The notes beneath the pieces were generated by a model. That model had not been told where the DNA came from. It saw nothing but the letters and a program-made list of their open reading frames with translations, and searched no databases. Below, piece by piece: positions 4,400 through 11,829 of a stretch of 21,384 bases of DNA. Each line of letters starts with the position of its first letter. The first letter of the stretch is position 1. Location: positions 1 through 21,384 of IMG/VR virus record IMGVR_UViG_3300048929_000342; one strand, given 5' to 3'. The translations under genes and the position numbers were made by a program. Source of the DNA: a virus.

Positions 4400-7014
4400 G
4401 CGATGTACTACGCCTCGCAAAATACTACGCCGAGAAGATGAATTGGGCGGTATTTCCCGCGCCGCAGGGCGAGAAGAAATCCCGCAAATCCGCCGAGCAC
4501 AGCAACGGCCGCAAATGGGGAGCGACCAAGGACAGCATTGAGATTGAAGGTGACTTCATTCGGTGGCCAGATGCAAACGTCGGTATAGTTACCGGCGAAA
4601 TTTCAAACATCTTCGTCATCGAGGCCGATACGCTTGAGGGGCATGAGGTAGACGGGATCGCGTCACTCGATGCGCTTCAAGCTCTGCATGGCACTTTTCC
4701 TCCCACACTGCAGGCGGAAAGCCCGAGCGGTTCCATTCACTACTATTTCCGGCATCCCGGCCTTCCAGTCAAAACCTGCGCCGGAGAACTCGCGCCTGGC
4801 GTCGACATTCGCGGCGACGGCGGCATGGTCATCGTGCCGCCGTCCGTCAGGCCGGCCAAGGAGGGTAGGCCGGGTGGCACGTACAAGTGGCGTAACCCGG
4901 AACAGCAGGTTGCGGAAGCACCGACGTGGTTGTTGACGCTCGTTCAGGCCCTCAACTTGCCATCGGAACGCACAGCGGCAGCGCGCGCAGTGACAGCCAC
5001 GGGGACACCAATCCCGAGCTACAAAATCGATAGCGCGCGTGAACTCTACACATGGCTACGTGACAACGACGCGATCACGAATCGGAGAGACTGGATTCTG
5101 GTCTGTGGTGGCGCGGCTAAATACGAATTCGGCGATGACGGTTTCGAGTTGTTCGAGATTATCTGTCACGGTGGCGGCGCCGACAACACCGCCAAATATC
5201 AATGGAACTCCCTTAAACCCGACCACAAGAACCCTGCGACGCTGCTCGGCGTGATGGACATTGCGCATCGCGCCGGGTGGAAGGGGAGCGTGGAAAAGAC
5301 AGCGCACGGCACTTTCAAGGACGTTTTACCCGCCATTGCCGCAGTCGCCGCGGCGACGCCGCCGCCCGCTGGCTCTACTTCGATGTTGGGACACGCGCAG
5401 GCGACGTCCGATCTAGGCTTGCCGATCCTAGCGGCCTTCAATGCAGCCCACACGATCGCTCATGCAGCGGATGCGCCAACTTTCCCAATCGAAATCAAGA
5501 CGCCGCCGCTGCGAGGGCCGCTGACGGAAGCCATCGGCAAGCTCTACACCCTCGCTGATCGGGACGGCGCAGCCCTCCGATACGACACATTCGGGGAGTT
5601 GCTAGGTGTGCTTTCACAGGCGCACGATATCACGCTTGATACTGTTGTCGCCCGCATTCGGTCGGCAGGCGTCGTAGTGCCGGAGGGGCGGCTAAAGCGC
5701 TCGCGCCGGGAGTTCGAGAACGCAGTCGTTCAAGAGGCCCGGACCGGGAACGGTTGGCACACATCTTCCAAAGGTAACAAGCCTGATCCAAATATTTCGG
5801 AAAATGCAGACGTCCTTCTGGCCATGCTTCATACCGAACTGAGGTTCAACGAGTTTGCACGGCACGTAGAATTTAGCCGAGATGGAGCACCCTGGCGCAT
5901 GTTGGACTCGACCGATCTGCGTGCGATATTCTATGAGGCAAACTCCGCTGTTCATCTTTTCCATGCTTCGATGAACTTCCTCGACACGTGCATGACGACG
6001 ATCGCCCGACGGCGCACCTACGATCCGCTGACGGATTATCTCGACACTTTGCGATGGGACGGCGAACCACGGCTGGATAAATGGCTTCACCATGCCTGCG
6101 GTACCCCTGCAGATGCATACCACGCCGCCGTCGGGCGAAACGTCATGGGTGGATTGGTCAAGCGCGCACGTCACCCAGGATGCAAGCACGACGAGATTCT
6201 GCTGCTCATCGGTCGACAGGGCGTCACGAAGTCAGGTCTAGCAGCATCACTGATGCCGGATCCCACTTGGTATGCAGACACGATAAACCTGCGACGGAAC
6301 CTCGGCGACCTAATTCCGGAGATTTCGGGAAAGTGGATGATCGAGTGGTCTGAACTCGCAAGCATGGGCAAAACAGCGGTCGAGGACGTCAAGGCATTCA
6401 TCTCGCGCAGTACAGACCGCTACACCAAAAAGTTCGAGAATATCGCCGGCGATCATCCCCGCCGCATGATCTTCATTGCGACGTCAAACGATGACGAGCC
6501 GCTCCAGGATGAGTCAGGCGGGCGTCGATTTCTTCCTGTGCGGGTGCTGCGCGAAATCGACATCCCATGGATCGAAGCAAACCGGGACCAGATGTTCGCG
6601 GAGGCGTCGGCGCTGCACGCCAATGGCGATCGTTTCGGTATCCCCCGAGAACTTTGGGGCGTGGCGGCCGAGCACCAGGAGGCGGCGCGCAGTCGCCCCC
6701 TGCATGAGGAGTTCATCGCCGACTGGTTCTCGGGGCGTGCAGAGCCTTTCTACATCACGTCGAAAGACTTGGTCGAGGCGCTGCGTCGCTCTAGCGCGGG
6801 CACCAACAAGATCAGCGAGGCGTGCAAGCGTGTCGGTCTCGAAAAGCGCCGCAGCAACCGCATCACCGACTTTTGGATAACTGCTGGCGCCGACGTCAGT
6901 GCAACGCCGCGGGTCCGTCTGGCTGAGCAACGCGTAGGGGAAACGCATTCGAAGGTCACCTGGCAGTGGCCCTTAGTAGCGGTCCGCCAGCCAGCACCGC
7001 CGCCGCCGTACTGA
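4396..7014 (+). CDS. Primase-polymerase / VapE-type helicase replication protein
   Basis: 872 residues; the start at 4396 sits in an ATGA overlap with the preceding gene. The N-terminal part (about 1-200) is a bifunctional primase-polymerase (AEP) domain: the acidic pair in VIEAD (Glu76, Asp78), SGSIHYYF (111-118) with its conserved His, and GVDIRGDGGMVIVPPS (135-150). The C-terminal part (about 550-750) is a virulence-associated-E / D5-like P-loop helicase: Walker A GRQGVTKS (606-613, Lys612), Walker B region MIEWSEL with Glu653, an IATSN sensor (Asn698) and GRRFLPV arginines (710-711). This architecture replicates phage satellites and small temperate phages, usually from iterons beside the gene. 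Such a repeat cluster begins seven bases after the stop codon. Confidence 0.92.
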   Translation: MSDVLRLAKYYAEKMNWAVFPAPQGEKKSRKSAEHSNGRKWGATKDSIEIEGDFIRWPDANVGIVTGEISNIFVIEADTLEGHEVDGIASLDALQALHGTFPPTLQAESPSGSIHYYFRHPGLPVKTCAGELAPGVDIRGDGGMVIVPPSVRPAKEGRPGGTYKWRNPEQQVAEAPTWLLTLVQALNLPSERTAAARAVTATGTPIPSYKIDSARELYTWLRDNDAITNRRDWILVCGGAAKYEFGDDGFELFEIICHGGGADNTAKYQWNSLKPDHKNPATLLGVMDIAHRAGWKGSVEKTAHGTFKDVLPAIAAVAAATPPPAGSTSMLGHAQATSDLGLPILAAFNAAHTIAHAADAPTFPIEIKTPPLRGPLTEAIGKLYTLADRDGAALRYDTFGELLGVLSQAHDITLDTVVARIRSAGVVVPEGRLKRSRREFENAVVQEARTGNGWHTSSKGNKPDPNISENADVLLAMLHTELRFNEFARHVEFSRDGAPWRMLDSTDLRAIFYEANSAVHLFHASMNFLDTCMTTIARRRTYDPLTDYLDTLRWDGEPRLDKWLHHACGTPADAYHAAVGRNVMGGLVKRARHPGCKHDEILLLIGRQGVTKSGLAASLMPDPTWYADTINLRRNLGDLIPEISGKWMIEWSELASMGKTAVEDVKAFISRSTDRYTKKFENIAGDHPRRMIFIATSNDDEPLQDESGGRRFLPVRVLREIDIPWIEANRDQMFAEASALHANGDRFGIPRELWGVAAEHQEAARSRPLHEEFIADWFSGRAEPFYITSKDLVEALRRSSAGTNKISEACKRVGLEKRRSNRITDFWITAGADVSATPRVRLAEQRVGETHSKVTWQWPLVAVRQPAPPPPY

Positions 7015-7020
7015 CCACGT

Positions 7021-7124
7021 CATGAGAGCATGAGAGACGCAAAACAGCCTCTCATGACGTGTCTCTCATGCCAAAATCGCTTTAGAAACAGTCCTTTAGA
7101 TACTTCATGAGAGACATGAGAGAC
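7021..7124. other. Candidate replication origin: six CATGAGAG iterons
   Basis: CATGAGAG occurs on the forward strand at 7021-7028, 7029-7036, 7106-7113 and 7115-7122, and inverted as CTCTCATG at 7049-7056 and 7063-7070; four of the six extend to CATGAGAGAC (7029, 7106, 7115 and the inverted copy at 7061-7070). The 34 bases between the inverted copies and the last pair are AT-rich and hold two CTTTAGA repeats (7080-7086, 7094-7100), a possible unwinding site. Position directly after the primase-helicase gene matches P4 and SaPI/PICI origins, where the initiator binds short repeats. Origin function is inference. Confidence 0.65.
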
Positions 7125-7253
7125 AGATATAAGATTCAAGAGGATATGAAAACGCAACGCCTTGCTTCGTTTCCTGGTGCTCTTGGAAGTTCGATTCTGC
7201 CGCTCATGCCTCACATGCCAACCACTCAACACTTAATCGCAAGAGGACCACCA

Positions 7254-7487
7254 ATGCTTGATGAGATCAAATTGACCGAATTGAACCTTCGCGAAGAAGC
7301 GACGTGGGGAGCAAAGAACATCGCGAGGATCGCGCGCGTGTCGCCCGACCTGATTTACGAATGGGCGAAGCTACCCGACTGCCCGATCACACAGCCCGAT
7401 GGCTTTCGGTACTTCGTGCTGAAATCGGCGTTCGTTCGGTGGTTGACCGCGAAGCAGCCAAGACTAGCCAACGTTAGCAAAGGGTAG
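7254..7487 (+). CDS. HTH DNA-binding protein (77 aa), AlpA/excisionase/TerS-like
   Basis: 77 residues. Start 7254 has AAGAGG (7241-7246) seven bases upstream; earlier in-frame ATGs at 7107 and 7146 lie in the iteron region or have bad spacing. Residues 17-65 form a MerR/Nu1-like winged helix: TWGAKNIARIARVSP, then a YEWAKLPDCPITQPDG turn and FRYFVLKSAFVRWL. In phages this fold appears in AlpA-type activators, excisionases and the DNA-recognition domain of small terminases. It lies between the origin and the portal gene, a place that suits a late-gene activator or a packaging-specificity factor. Which of these it is cannot be told from sequence. Confidence 0.75.
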   Translation: MLDEIKLTELNLREEATWGAKNIARIARVSPDLIYEWAKLPDCPITQPDGFRYFVLKSAFVRWLTAKQPRLANVSKG

Positions 7488-7528
7488 CTTACTACACACA
7501 GGTCGCGTATTCGGGTATATAATCATGA

Positions 7529-8704
7529 ATGAAACTTGGCCCGTTCCGCTTCTTCGAAACCAAAGCTCTGCCTCAGACCGACGATGATATTCTCGCGCTG
7601 CTCGGCACCGGGCAGGCCGGTCTGATCACCAAAGCGCAGGCCTTGGAAGTCTCCGTCGTCAAGTCTGCAATCGCCGCGATCACGGACGCATGCGCGACAC
7701 TGGACATCAAGGTCGTCGAGGTGAAAGCGGACGGCAGCGAGGTTGACGCGCCGGACCGTCCCATCTCGAAGCTGCTTCAGGATCACGTCAACGCCTGGAC
7801 GAGCGCCTACGAATTTGTCCGCACCCTGATATTTAGATTGCTCACCGAAGATGCCGGCAGCATGGCATGGGTTAACCGTGTCGATGGGGAAGTCGTCGAA
7901 ATCCTCATTTACGCGCCCGGCGTTATCAGCGTCGAATACGACGAAACCGGTGAGCCATCCTACAAACTCGGCGATCGGCCGCTCGACTCCGCGGATGTCA
8001 TTCACCTGCGTTCCGCATTCGACCGCAGCCCGTTGACGATGGCCATGAAGGCCATCTCGACCGCCTGGCATCTCGAAAATCATGCCTTGCAACTGTTTCG
8101 CAAGGGCGCGCGTCCCGGCGGTGTGATCGAGTTCCCCGGTCAGATTGGCGACGAGAGCCTCAAGAAGATGGGGGCCAGTTGGCGCAAGGCTCACGAAGGC
8201 TCCGACAACGCCGGTCGGACAGCGCTGCTCTGGGGTGGTGCGAAGTTTACCGGCTACACGCTTAACAGCACAGACGCGCAGTTCATCGAGAACCGGAGCT
8301 TCCAGGTGCTCGAAATCTGCCGGCACTTCCGGATAGGCCCGGGAATGGTCTACGACCTGGGCCGCGTGACCTACAACAATGGCGAGCAGCAGGGTCAGGA
8401 ATTCCTGTCCTATAGCCTAGAGCCGCACCTGCGCGCACTGGAAGCCGCTTTGCGCCGTGCGCTGCTGTCGCCGGAAGATCGCGCGAAATATCGAATCGTC
8501 TTCGACCGCGATGACTTGACGCGCGCATCACTTAAGGACCGCGCCGTCGCCATCAACAGTCTGCGCGCGTCCAAGACGCTCAACGCCAACGAAGCCAGAT
8601 CCTGGATAGGTCTGCAGCCTTACACCGGCGGCGACGTATTCGAGAACACCAACATCACCACACCGGACCAAGCCCCCGTCGATCCTGCAACGGTGCCGGC
8701 ATGA
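7529..8704 (+). CDS. Portal protein, HK97 family
   Basis: 391 residues, normal for HK97-family portals. The portal forms the dodecameric ring at one capsid vertex through which DNA is packaged and to which the connector binds. Diagnostic stretches include the N-terminal FRFFETKA, DVIHLRSAF, MKAISTAWHLENHAL followed by LFRKGARPGGV, FQVLEICRHFRIGP with the YNNGEQQGQEF segment, and the C-terminal DDLTRASLKDRA and LNANEARSWIGL. No Shine-Dalgarno precedes the ATG at 7529, but TATAAT (7518-7523) lies just upstream, so the mRNA could be leaderless. It overlaps the next gene by ATGA (8701-8704). First gene of the morphogenesis block, with no terminase upstream. Confidence 0.95.
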   Translation: MKLGPFRFFETKALPQTDDDILALLGTGQAGLITKAQALEVSVVKSAIAAITDACATLDIKVVEVKADGSEVDAPDRPISKLLQDHVNAWTSAYEFVRTLIFRLLTEDAGSMAWVNRVDGEVVEILIYAPGVISVEYDETGEPSYKLGDRPLDSADVIHLRSAFDRSPLTMAMKAISTAWHLENHALQLFRKGARPGGVIEFPGQIGDESLKKMGASWRKAHEGSDNAGRTALLWGGAKFTGYTLNSTDAQFIENRSFQVLEICRHFRIGPGMVYDLGRVTYNNGEQQGQEFLSYSLEPHLRALEAALRRALLSPEDRAKYRIVFDRDDLTRASLKDRAVAINSLRASKTLNANEARSWIGLQPYTGGDVFENTNITTPDQAPVDPATVPA

Positions 8705-9102
8705 GCGACCTGGCCCACCTCAACGATCTGATCGCCTATCAGGACCGCGGCGCCGAAATGGTTGCCAAGCATCCCGTCACCGGCGAAACGATGCCCGACA
8801 TCGTGCTGATCATTGCTGGACCTGACTCGGACACAGCACGCCGCGCTCGCCTCACCATGCAGGACGAATTGCAGGCATGGCGCTCGGCACCGCCAGCGCA
8901 AGATTATGACAGGCTGGCAATCGAGCGGCTCACCCGCTGCGTCGTCGGCTGGCGCGTCAAGAAGGCCGGCGTCGAACTGCCGTTCACTTTCAGCGCTGTA
9001 GTGAAGCTTTTCACCGACATGACGTTCATCCGCGAGCAGGCTGACCGCTTCGCCGCCGATCGCACCCCGTATTTCATCCGCACCCCACTGGTTGACGAAT
9101 AA
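8701..9102 (+). CDS. Tail-assembly-chaperone-like phage protein
   Basis: 133 residues. The C-terminal half (RLTRCVVGWRVKKAGVELP, then FTFSAVVKLFTDM, FIREQADRFAADRTPYF) matches a pattern I know from small tail-assembly-chaperone-like phage proteins: 'VVGW-----G--LPFS-----L---PFIREQVD-F--DR--F'. The N-terminal half carries LIIAGPDSDTARRARLTM. These proteins are not virion structural parts; chaperone function is by analogy. The gene overlaps portal (ATGA) and protease (TAATG), which is a strange place for a tail chaperone, normally near the tape measure gene. Coding status is sure; function is moderate. Confidence 0.65.
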   Translation: MSDLAHLNDLIAYQDRGAEMVAKHPVTGETMPDIVLIIAGPDSDTARRARLTMQDELQAWRSAPPAQDYDRLAIERLTRCVVGWRVKKAGVELPFTFSAVVKLFTDMTFIREQADRFAADRTPYFIRTPLVDE

Positions 9103-9599
9103 TGGACAACCTCGAACTCAAGGCCGCGCTCAGCGTCACCGACGATGGCCAGATTACCGGCAACGCATGGCCGTTCGGATCGGCCGACAGCGTGGGCGAC
9201 ATCATCACTAAGGGCGCATTCGGCGACATCCATCCCGACCTGCCGATCTTGTATCAGCACAACCCCGCCGATCTGGTTGGCACCTGGACCGAAGCAACGG
9301 AGACGGCCGAAGGGCTGTCCGTCAAAGGTCAGCTTCATCTCGACCAGCCGCGCGCGCGTTCCGTCCGCGCCATGCTCAAGAGCGGACTTGTCAGCGGTCT
9401 CAGTATCGGCTTCCGCACCAAGGCCTCAACCAAGCAGGGCCGCAACCGCGTGATCAGCGCGCTCGATCTGGCGGAAATTTCACTCGTTCGAGATCCCAGC
9501 CATCCGCGGGCACGCATCACGTCCGCGAAATCCTTCGACCAGGCCGTTGCATTTGCCGAGGCCATTCACCGCGCGACGGCCGCGCTTACAAGGAACTGA
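9102..9599 (+). CDS. HK97-family prohead maturation protease
   Basis: 165 residues, typical of the family. The serine protease cleaves the N-terminal scaffold (delta) domain of the capsid protein during head maturation. It begins with the usual beta-strand (GQITGNAWPFGSADSVGDII), includes KGAF, the His motif LYQHNP (His53), the serine motif SGLSIGF (98-104) and the C-terminal strand AEISLVRDPSHPRARI. Its start overlaps the stop of the preceding gene (TAATG), and the capsid gene follows four bases later. Confidence 0.95.
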   Translation: MDNLELKAALSVTDDGQITGNAWPFGSADSVGDIITKGAFGDIHPDLPILYQHNPADLVGTWTEATETAEGLSVKGQLHLDQPRARSVRAMLKSGLVSGLSIGFRTKASTKQGRNRVISALDLAEISLVRDPSHPRARITSAKSFDQAVAFAEAIHRATAALTRN

Positions 9600-9603
9600 C
9601 CAT

Positions 9604-10794
9604 ATGAAGCACGTTTCCCCGCTCGAATTCAAAGACGAAAACCTCGACCCGGCAGCCCTCGTCACCAAGGCGCTGGACGATCTGTCGAAGACCGTGGATG
9701 AACGCCTGAAGGCTGTCGAGACCAAGGGCGTCGACCCCGACCTCCTGAAGCGCCTCACCGCGATCGAAGCCAAGTCGAACCGTCCGGGTGCGGGCGCCAA
9801 GACTTCAGACGAACAGGCCGAACTCGAAACCAAGGCCCTCGCATCGTTCGCGCGCACCGGCAGCGATGTGGAGATGAAGGCCGCCGCCTCGGACAACAAC
9901 GTCGATGGCGGATGGTTGGTACTGCCGACCGTCGATCTGCGCATCCGCACACTGATGGCCGACCTGTCGCCGATGCGCAGCCTGGCCGAAGTGGTCACGA
10001 TCGGCACCAGCAGCTATGAGCGTTTCTACAGTCTCGGCAAGCGCGGCGCACAGCGCGTCGTCGAACGTGACGATCGCCCGCAGGACACCGCGCGTCCGGA
10101 ACTTATCAAGCAGGCCTACGGCGTCGGCGAATATTACGCCGCTCCCGCCGCTACCCGTCATCTGCTCGACGACGCCGCGGTCGATATCGCTTCGTGGCTG
10201 ATCAACAACGCCACCCAGGACTTCGCCGAGACCGAAGGCGAGGACTTCCTGCGCTACGACGGGTCGAATGGTTTCCCGCGCGGCCTCCTGACCTACGACA
10301 ACACCAGCGAAAAGGACTTCGTCCGTGCCTGGGGCAAGTTCCAGTACACCGCCGCGGGACATGCATCGGCTCCGACCGACGCGCAGTTGATCACCGCCCT
10401 GGTCAAGCTGGTTGCGTCGCTGCGTCGTCCGTACAAGGGCAACGCCCGGTTTGTCATGAACAGCAACACGGCTGTGCGGCTCCGCACCGTGGTCGACGCG
10501 AACGGCCGCTTCCTGTGGGCTCCGACCGGCAACCTGATCGAAGGTATCGAGCATCCGCTGCTCGGCTATCAGGTCGAGATCGACGATGAATTCGACGACA
10601 TCGGCGCAGGCACGCTGCCCGTGGCCTTCGGCGATTTCAAGCAGGGCTACGTCATCGTTGATCGACAGGGCATTCGTGTCGAGCGCGATGCGATCACCCA
10701 GAAGGGCCGCGTGCTGTTCGACACCTACAAGCGTGTGGGCGGCGGCGCGGGCGACTTCAACGCCATCAAGTTCCTGAAGGTTGTGGCTTCGTAA
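9604..10794 (+). CDS. Major capsid protein, HK97 fold
   Basis: 396 residues. The start at 9604 has AAGGA at 9590-9594; an earlier in-frame start at 9547 would run into the protease gene. Residues 1 to about 95 form a charged helical delta/scaffold domain (KALDDLSKTVDERLKAV, LLKRLTAIEAK) that the upstream protease would remove, near VEMKAAASDNN. The mature shell domain starts about DGGWLVLP and shows the HK97 signatures: LSPMRSLAEVVTI, ATRHLLDDAAVDIASWL, GEDFLRYDGSNGFPRGLL, LVASLRRPYKGNARFVMN, and C-terminal GDFKQGYVIVDRQGIRVERD. Single gene, so the element codes its own coat rather than borrowing one. Confidence 0.95.
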   Translation: MKHVSPLEFKDENLDPAALVTKALDDLSKTVDERLKAVETKGVDPDLLKRLTAIEAKSNRPGAGAKTSDEQAELETKALASFARTGSDVEMKAAASDNNVDGGWLVLPTVDLRIRTLMADLSPMRSLAEVVTIGTSSYERFYSLGKRGAQRVVERDDRPQDTARPELIKQAYGVGEYYAAPAATRHLLDDAAVDIASWLINNATQDFAETEGEDFLRYDGSNGFPRGLLTYDNTSEKDFVRAWGKFQYTAAGHASAPTDAQLITALVKLVASLRRPYKGNARFVMNSNTAVRLRTVVDANGRFLWAPTGNLIEGIEHPLLGYQVEIDDEFDDIGAGTLPVAFGDFKQGYVIVDRQGIRVERDAITQKGRVLFDTYKRVGGGAGDFNAIKFLKVVAS

Positions 10795-10828
10795 GCCACT
10801 TCCTCCCCTCAATCACAAGGACACGCAA

Positions 10829-11215
10829 GTGAAAGACACCTATCACGACACCAAGATCGCCCCGTCGCTCGTCTCCGCCGTGCAGGCTGCAACGCTGAAG
10901 GGTGATGCGGTCGACCTGCAGGGTTTTGGCTCGGCGCTTATGGCGGTCAACACCGGCGCCATCGCATCGTCCGGCCTTTATGACGTCCGGATGCAGGAGT
11001 CGGACACCACGACGGACGGCGACTTCACCGACGTCGCTTTCGCCGATCTGCTCGGCTCACTTCCCTCCAGCCTCGCCGCATCGTCCGTCTATCGACAGGG
11101 CTACATCGGTAAGCGCCGCTACATCCGCGCGGTGATCACCAAGCAGTCCGGCACATCGATCGCTGCCGGTGCCGTGTTCATCCTGGGTCATCCTGCCCTC
11201 GCTCCCGTAGCGTAA
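10829..11215 (+). CDS. Capsid decoration-like protein (128 aa)
   Basis: The start is taken as GTG at 10829, seven bases after AAGGA (10817-10821); the ATG at 10781 lies inside the capsid gene. The protein is likely beta-rich with a 'LQGFGSALMAVNTG ... MQESDTTTDGDFTDV ... YRQGYIGKRRYIRAVIT ... GHP' layout. I know this from small proteins next to HK97 capsid genes in many siphophages, where a capsid-surface or decoration role is suspected. A 7-bp-plus hairpin ends the capsid transcript section just downstream. Role is inferred from position and family resemblance. Confidence 0.75.
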   Translation: MKDTYHDTKIAPSLVSAVQAATLKGDAVDLQGFGSALMAVNTGAIASSGLYDVRMQESDTTTDGDFTDVAFADLLGSLPSSLAASSVYRQGYIGKRRYIRAVITKQSGTSIAAGAVFILGHPALAPVA

Positions 11216-11229
11216 GCGGACTGAAGGAT

Positions 11230-11266
11230 ACGCCGGTTGCACGGATGTACTGCAGCCGGCGTCTTT
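11230..11266 (+). terminator. Hairpin after the capsid/decoration genes
   Basis: ACGCCGG (11230-11236) pairs with CCGGCGT (11256-11262), extended inside by a T-G pair and TGCA/TGCA (11238-11241, 11251-11254) around a nine-base loop. CTTT follows. A strong stem with a short T-run: probably a partial terminator or an mRNA-stabilising 3' end that sets capsid expression above downstream genes. Confidence 0.5.
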
Positions 11267-11280
11267 CCAGGATCATCCCC

Positions 11281-11652
11281 ATGCCTATGAAGCCAGCCCG
11301 AATTCTTTCATGCGGATGTCGTGTCGCCTCAGGTGAGCGGTGTCACCACGTGATCGTAGAGAAGCGCGCCATCTATCGTGCATCCGATGCAAGGCGACCT
11401 TCATCTGGCCAGCGTGGCTATGACGCCGAATGGCAGCGCGTCAGCAAAGCCTACCTTGCCGAGCCAGGCAACGACCGATGCGGATGCGGTGCGCCTGCTG
11501 TGTTGGTTGCGCACATCTTCTCTATTCGCAAAGCGCCGCACCTCAGGCTCGATCGATCGAACTGGAAGCCGTCGTGCCAGCGCTGCAACGCCATCGATAG
11601 AGCGAACGATAGCCCCGGGGGTGGTCGGAATGTTTCAGCAAATGCTTCCTGA
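11281..11652 (+). CDS. HNH endonuclease (packaging-associated type), variant active site
   Basis: 123 residues from ATG 11281 (AGGA at 11267-11270). The pattern QRGYDAEWQRVSKAYLA, a CGCGAPA Cys cluster (C67, C69), VAHIFSIRK (His78), LDRSNWKPSCQRCN (Asn94, C99, C102) is that of small phage HNH nucleases that work with TerL in cos-type packaging. Two positions differ from the usual form: VDHI is VAHI, and the final His of the CH motif is Asn103. HNN variants of this fold are known, so activity is possible. There is an extra N-terminal Cys/His group (C11, C13, C21, H22, H23) that may bind another metal. Placed far upstream of the terminase genes. Confidence 0.8.
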   Translation: MPMKPARILSCGCRVASGERCHHVIVEKRAIYRASDARRPSSGQRGYDAEWQRVSKAYLAEPGNDRCGCGAPAVLVAHIFSIRKAPHLRLDRSNWKPSCQRCNAIDRANDSPGGGRNVSANAS

Positions 11653-11701
11653 CCATACATCCCCCTTCGCGCAAGAGAGCACCAAATTGGAGATTTTCAG
11701 C

Positions 11702-11821
11702 ATGACCAACGCCCCCGACGAGAGGCCGCACACCGCGCCGATCGAACCGACCCCGCAGCCGCTTGACGACGACGACACCCTGGGCCTTGCAGGCTGCGGT
11801 TTCGGCGCTATCGGCGAATAG
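11702..11821 (+). CDS. Small acidic protein (39 aa)
   Basis: 39 residues with a TTGGAG ribosome binding site (11687-11692) nine bases upstream of ATG 11702; its stop is adjacent to the ribosome binding site of the next gene. The sequence is proline-rich, then a run of aspartates (LDDDDTLG), then a Gly/Cys tail (LAGCGFGAIGE). The longer frame from 11378 runs antisense-like over HNH and is rejected. No family recognised. Spacing suggests real translation. Confidence 0.55.
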   Translation: MTNAPDERPHTAPIEPTPQPLDDDDTLGLAGCGFGAIGE

Positions 11822-11829
11822 GAGAGACA

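Noticed and set aside
7021-7124. CRISPR array
   Set aside because: Repeats are 8-10 bases, irregularly spaced and in both orientations; no spacers. An iteron cluster is the better reading.
7107-7253. N-terminal extension of the 77-aa HTH protein
   Set aside because: Would translate through the iteron cluster, without a suitable ribosome site; ATG 7254 has AAGAGG at good distance.
9805-10812. Long reverse-strand frame (335 codons) opposite the major capsid gene
   Set aside because: Shadow frame from high-GC third positions; it lies entirely opposite a secure HK97 capsid gene and has no protein-like pattern. The same holds for 7523-8326 (opposite portal), 15653-16789 (opposite TerL and gp10) and 17156-18439 (opposite the tape measure).
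10829-11215. The 128-aa protein after capsid as the missing tail tube protein
   Set aside because: Its pattern and place directly after capsid fit decoration-like proteins; too short and lacking tube-like motifs. Not fully excluded without structure prediction.
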